A DNA stretch of 6,565 nucleotides from contig JAQVWB010000115.1 of assembly GCA_028698695.1 (NCBI GenBank), positions 1 through 6,565 on the forward strand, in the 5' to 3' direction. This document shows positions 5,300 to 6,565 of this stretch, piece after piece; within the stretch, counting starts at the first letter, position 1; every line of letters starts with the position of its first letter. The notes below the pieces were generated by a model. It saw nothing but the letters and a program-made list of their open reading frames with translations, made no database searches and was not told the DNA's origin. Origin of the DNA: Syntrophomonadaceae bacterium (GTDB lineage Bacteria; Bacillota; Syntrophomonadia; Syntrophomonadales; Syntrophomonadaceae). The translations under genes were made by a program, and so were the position numbers.

Positions 5300-5932
5300 A
5301 TGAAGGCCAGTGGGGCAATTCTAGCCGGGGGCAAAAGTTCCCGTATGAAGTTCAATAAAGCATTTGCTCGTATTGACCAGCAAATGTCCATTGAAATAAT
5401 CATAAATAAATTTACTTCTTTATTTACAGAGACAATTATTATCAGTAATGAACCTGAACTTTATCAGGAATTCAATTTGCCTGTATATACTGATGTATAT
5501 CCACGCCTGGGGCCAGTCAGCGGAATACATGCAGCGTTATACTATGCTACCTGCGAACCAGTCTTTATTTTAGGATGTGACATGCCGTTTATAAGTACCC
5601 AACTAATCGGAGCTATGATTTCCAGAATTAATAACTATCATTCAGTAGTTCCTTCAATTGATGGCTTTTTGCAGGCAACGGCAGCAGTATACAGTAAATC
5701 AAGTCTTCCCATATTTGAAAGCTGTTTAAAAAACCAAAAATTAAAACTAACCCGCATTCTGGAAGAAGAACTGAATTCCCTGGTTTTAACCGAAGACGAT
5801 ATGCGTCCGTTCGGGGAGATAAGTGACATGTTCTTTAACCTTAATGATAATGAGACTTTGGAACAGGCAAGGAAAATAGCAGGGAGGTTAAAAGAATCAG
5901 GACTAATCGTAAGACCGAACATATCAGAATAG
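5300..5932 (+). CDS. mobA: Molybdenum cofactor guanylyltransferase
   Basis: It transfers GMP from GTP to molybdopterin-type cofactor, giving the dinucleotide form used by enzymes such as formate dehydrogenase. The 210-aa protein has the nucleotidyltransferase fold: LAGGKSSRM (8-16) with NKA (19-21; K20 conserved, Asn where DKA is usual), DVYPRLGPVSGIHAAL (65-80), GCDMPFI (92-98, metal-binding D94), a substrate loop ending in AVYSKS (129-134), and C-terminal FFNLNDNETLEQA (178-190), equivalent to the NxNTPEDL motif. The ATG at 5300 has AAGGGTG (5285-5291) 8 nt upstream. It starts a new unit after a terminator; I see no convincing promoter in 5220-5299. Its last 37 nt overlap fni in another frame. 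No other cofactor genes are in view, so Mo versus W use is unknown. Confidence 0.9.
   Translation: MKASGAILAGGKSSRMKFNKAFARIDQQMSIEIIINKFTSLFTETIIISNEPELYQEFNLPVYTDVYPRLGPVSGIHAALYYATCEPVFILGCDMPFISTQLIGAMISRINNYHSVVPSIDGFLQATAAVYSKSSLPIFESCLKNQKLKLTRILEEELNSLVLTEDDMRPFGEISDMFFNLNDNETLEQARKIAGRLKESGLIVRPNISE
5881..5898 (+). promoter_or_regulatory. Ribosome binding site pointing to a non-standard ATC start of fni
   Basis: AGGGAGGT (5881-5888) is a near-perfect anti-16S sequence inside the mobA 3' end. It is followed after 7 nt by ATC (5896-5898) in the fni frame. From there the peptide (x-RTNRKTEHI) matches the usual start of type 2 IPP isomerases. No ATG, GTG or TTG occurs in this frame between the TGA at 5851-5853 and TTG 6055. 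Confidence 0.6.
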
Positions 5933-6565
5933 CCAGCACCCTTCAGGATGGACCGGCTACCACCGGTTTTGCCGATGTACATCTCATTAATCAATCGGTT
6001 CCCGGCCTGGACTTTGAAGATATTAATCTGCAAGTTGACTTCCTGGGCAAACAATTGGAATATCCAATAATTATAAATGCCCTGACCGGGGGGACTTCCC
6101 AGGCGCAAAGAATTAACCGGGTACTGGCACAAATATCCGCTACTTATGGAATAGCTATGGCAGTAGGTTCTCAAACAGTTGCATTGCAAGACCCGGGCTT
6201 GAGGGATACCTTTACAATAGTACGGGGGGAAAATCCTGATGGAGTAATACTGGCTAATGTAAGTGCTCTAAGTACAGTAGAAGATGCCTTAAACGCTGTC
6301 GACATGATAAAGGCAGACGGATTACAGTTGCACTTTAACATACCTCAGGAATTGGCTATGAGTGAAGGAGACCGCCAATTTAAAACTATACTCCAGAATG
6401 TAAAGGAGATTGCAGAGGTATCTCCGGTTCCGGTTATAGCTAAAGAAGTAGGGTTTGGGTTGGCCAGGGAGTCAGTATTACCATTATATAACGCCGGTAT
6501 TAGATTATTTGATGTCGGGGGTAAAGGCGGAACCAATTTCGTGGCTATCGAAGATCAGCGCAATG
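5896..6565 (+). CDS. fni: Type 2 isopentenyl-diphosphate delta-isomerase (3'-truncated, probable ATC start)
   Basis: This FMN- and NADPH-dependent enzyme interconverts IPP and DMAPP. The 223 visible codons are roughly the first two thirds of a family usually near 340-350 aa. Seen motifs, counting the ATC codon as residue 1: RTNRKTEHI (2-10), GFADVHLINQSVPGLDFEDI (24-43), NALTGG (61-66, FMN site), AVGSQ (89-93), QLHFNIPQE (144-152, with catalytic/Mg-binding type Q151 and E152), EGDR (157-160), VIAKEVGFG (180-188) and DVGGKGGTNF (206-215), then IE. The frame is open from 5854, but the only start fitting the family N-terminus and the Shine-Dalgarno is ATC 5896. Starting at TTG 6055 would delete the conserved N-terminus. 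It overlaps mobA by 37 nt and complements the upstream IspH, which makes both isomers. Confidence 0.9.
   Translation, partial: MRTNRKTEHIRIASTLQDGPATTGFADVHLINQSVPGLDFEDINLQVDFLGKQLEYPIIINALTGGTSQAQRINRVLAQISATYGIAMAVGSQTVALQDPGLRDTFTIVRGENPDGVILANVSALSTVEDALNAVDMIKADGLQLHFNIPQELAMSEGDRQFKTILQNVKEIAEVSPVPVIAKEVGFGLARESVLPLYNAGIRLFDVGGKGGTNFVAIEDQRN

Noticed and set aside
5638..6189. A 183-codon open frame on the minus strand across the mobA/fni junction.
   Set aside because: It is antisense to two well-supported genes with clear family motifs, and its translation has no recognisable domain.

Overview
The window looks like ordinary chromosomal housekeeping DNA from an anaerobic, moderately AT-rich Clostridia-type Firmicute. 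A relative of Syntrophomonas/Syntrophomonadaceae is my best guess, inferred from gene order and protein style and not from any search. All genes are on the + strand and tightly packed. There is no sign of a defence island, prophage, CRISPR array, tRNA or rRNA.

Layout. (1) Positions 2-235 are the 3' end of a prephenate dehydrogenase gene (C-terminal ACT domain), followed 9 nt later by aroA (245-1531); together they form the tail of an aromatic amino acid operon. A 13-bp hairpin terminator (1559-1593) follows. (2) A possible extended -10 promoter precedes the growth operon cmk (1666-2319), plsC (2324-2914), a fused ispH-rpsA gene (2971-4953) and a small FmdB-type zinc-ribbon gene (4976-5182). 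This operon closes with a strong intrinsic terminator (5196-5219). (3) An intergenic stretch of about 80 nt holds a degenerate palindromic repeat. (4) mobA (5300-5932) follows. Its 3' end overlaps out of frame the 5' end of fni, a type 2 isopentenyl diphosphate isomerase that runs off the right edge (5896-6565).

How the genes fit together. The first unit makes aromatic amino acid precursors. The second combines nucleotide salvage (CMP kinase), phospholipid synthesis (phosphatidic acid formation), the last step of the MEP isoprenoid pathway (IspH) and S1-type RNA-binding domains. The third pairs molybdenum/tungsten cofactor maturation with interconversion of IPP and DMAPP, the two products of IspH.

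The most notable observations are four. The fni reading frame has no ATG, GTG or TTG near its conserved N-terminus; the only well-placed candidate start is ATC, 7 nt after a near-perfect Shine-Dalgarno. There are two strong Shine-Dalgarno-like sites around the IspH/S1 junction, suggesting S1 may also be made on its own. IspH has Asn where the active-site His equivalent to E. coli His41 is expected. A near-complementary pair of segments flanks the aroA terminator and could mask the cmk ribosome binding site in read-through RNA. I found no wholly undescribed system.
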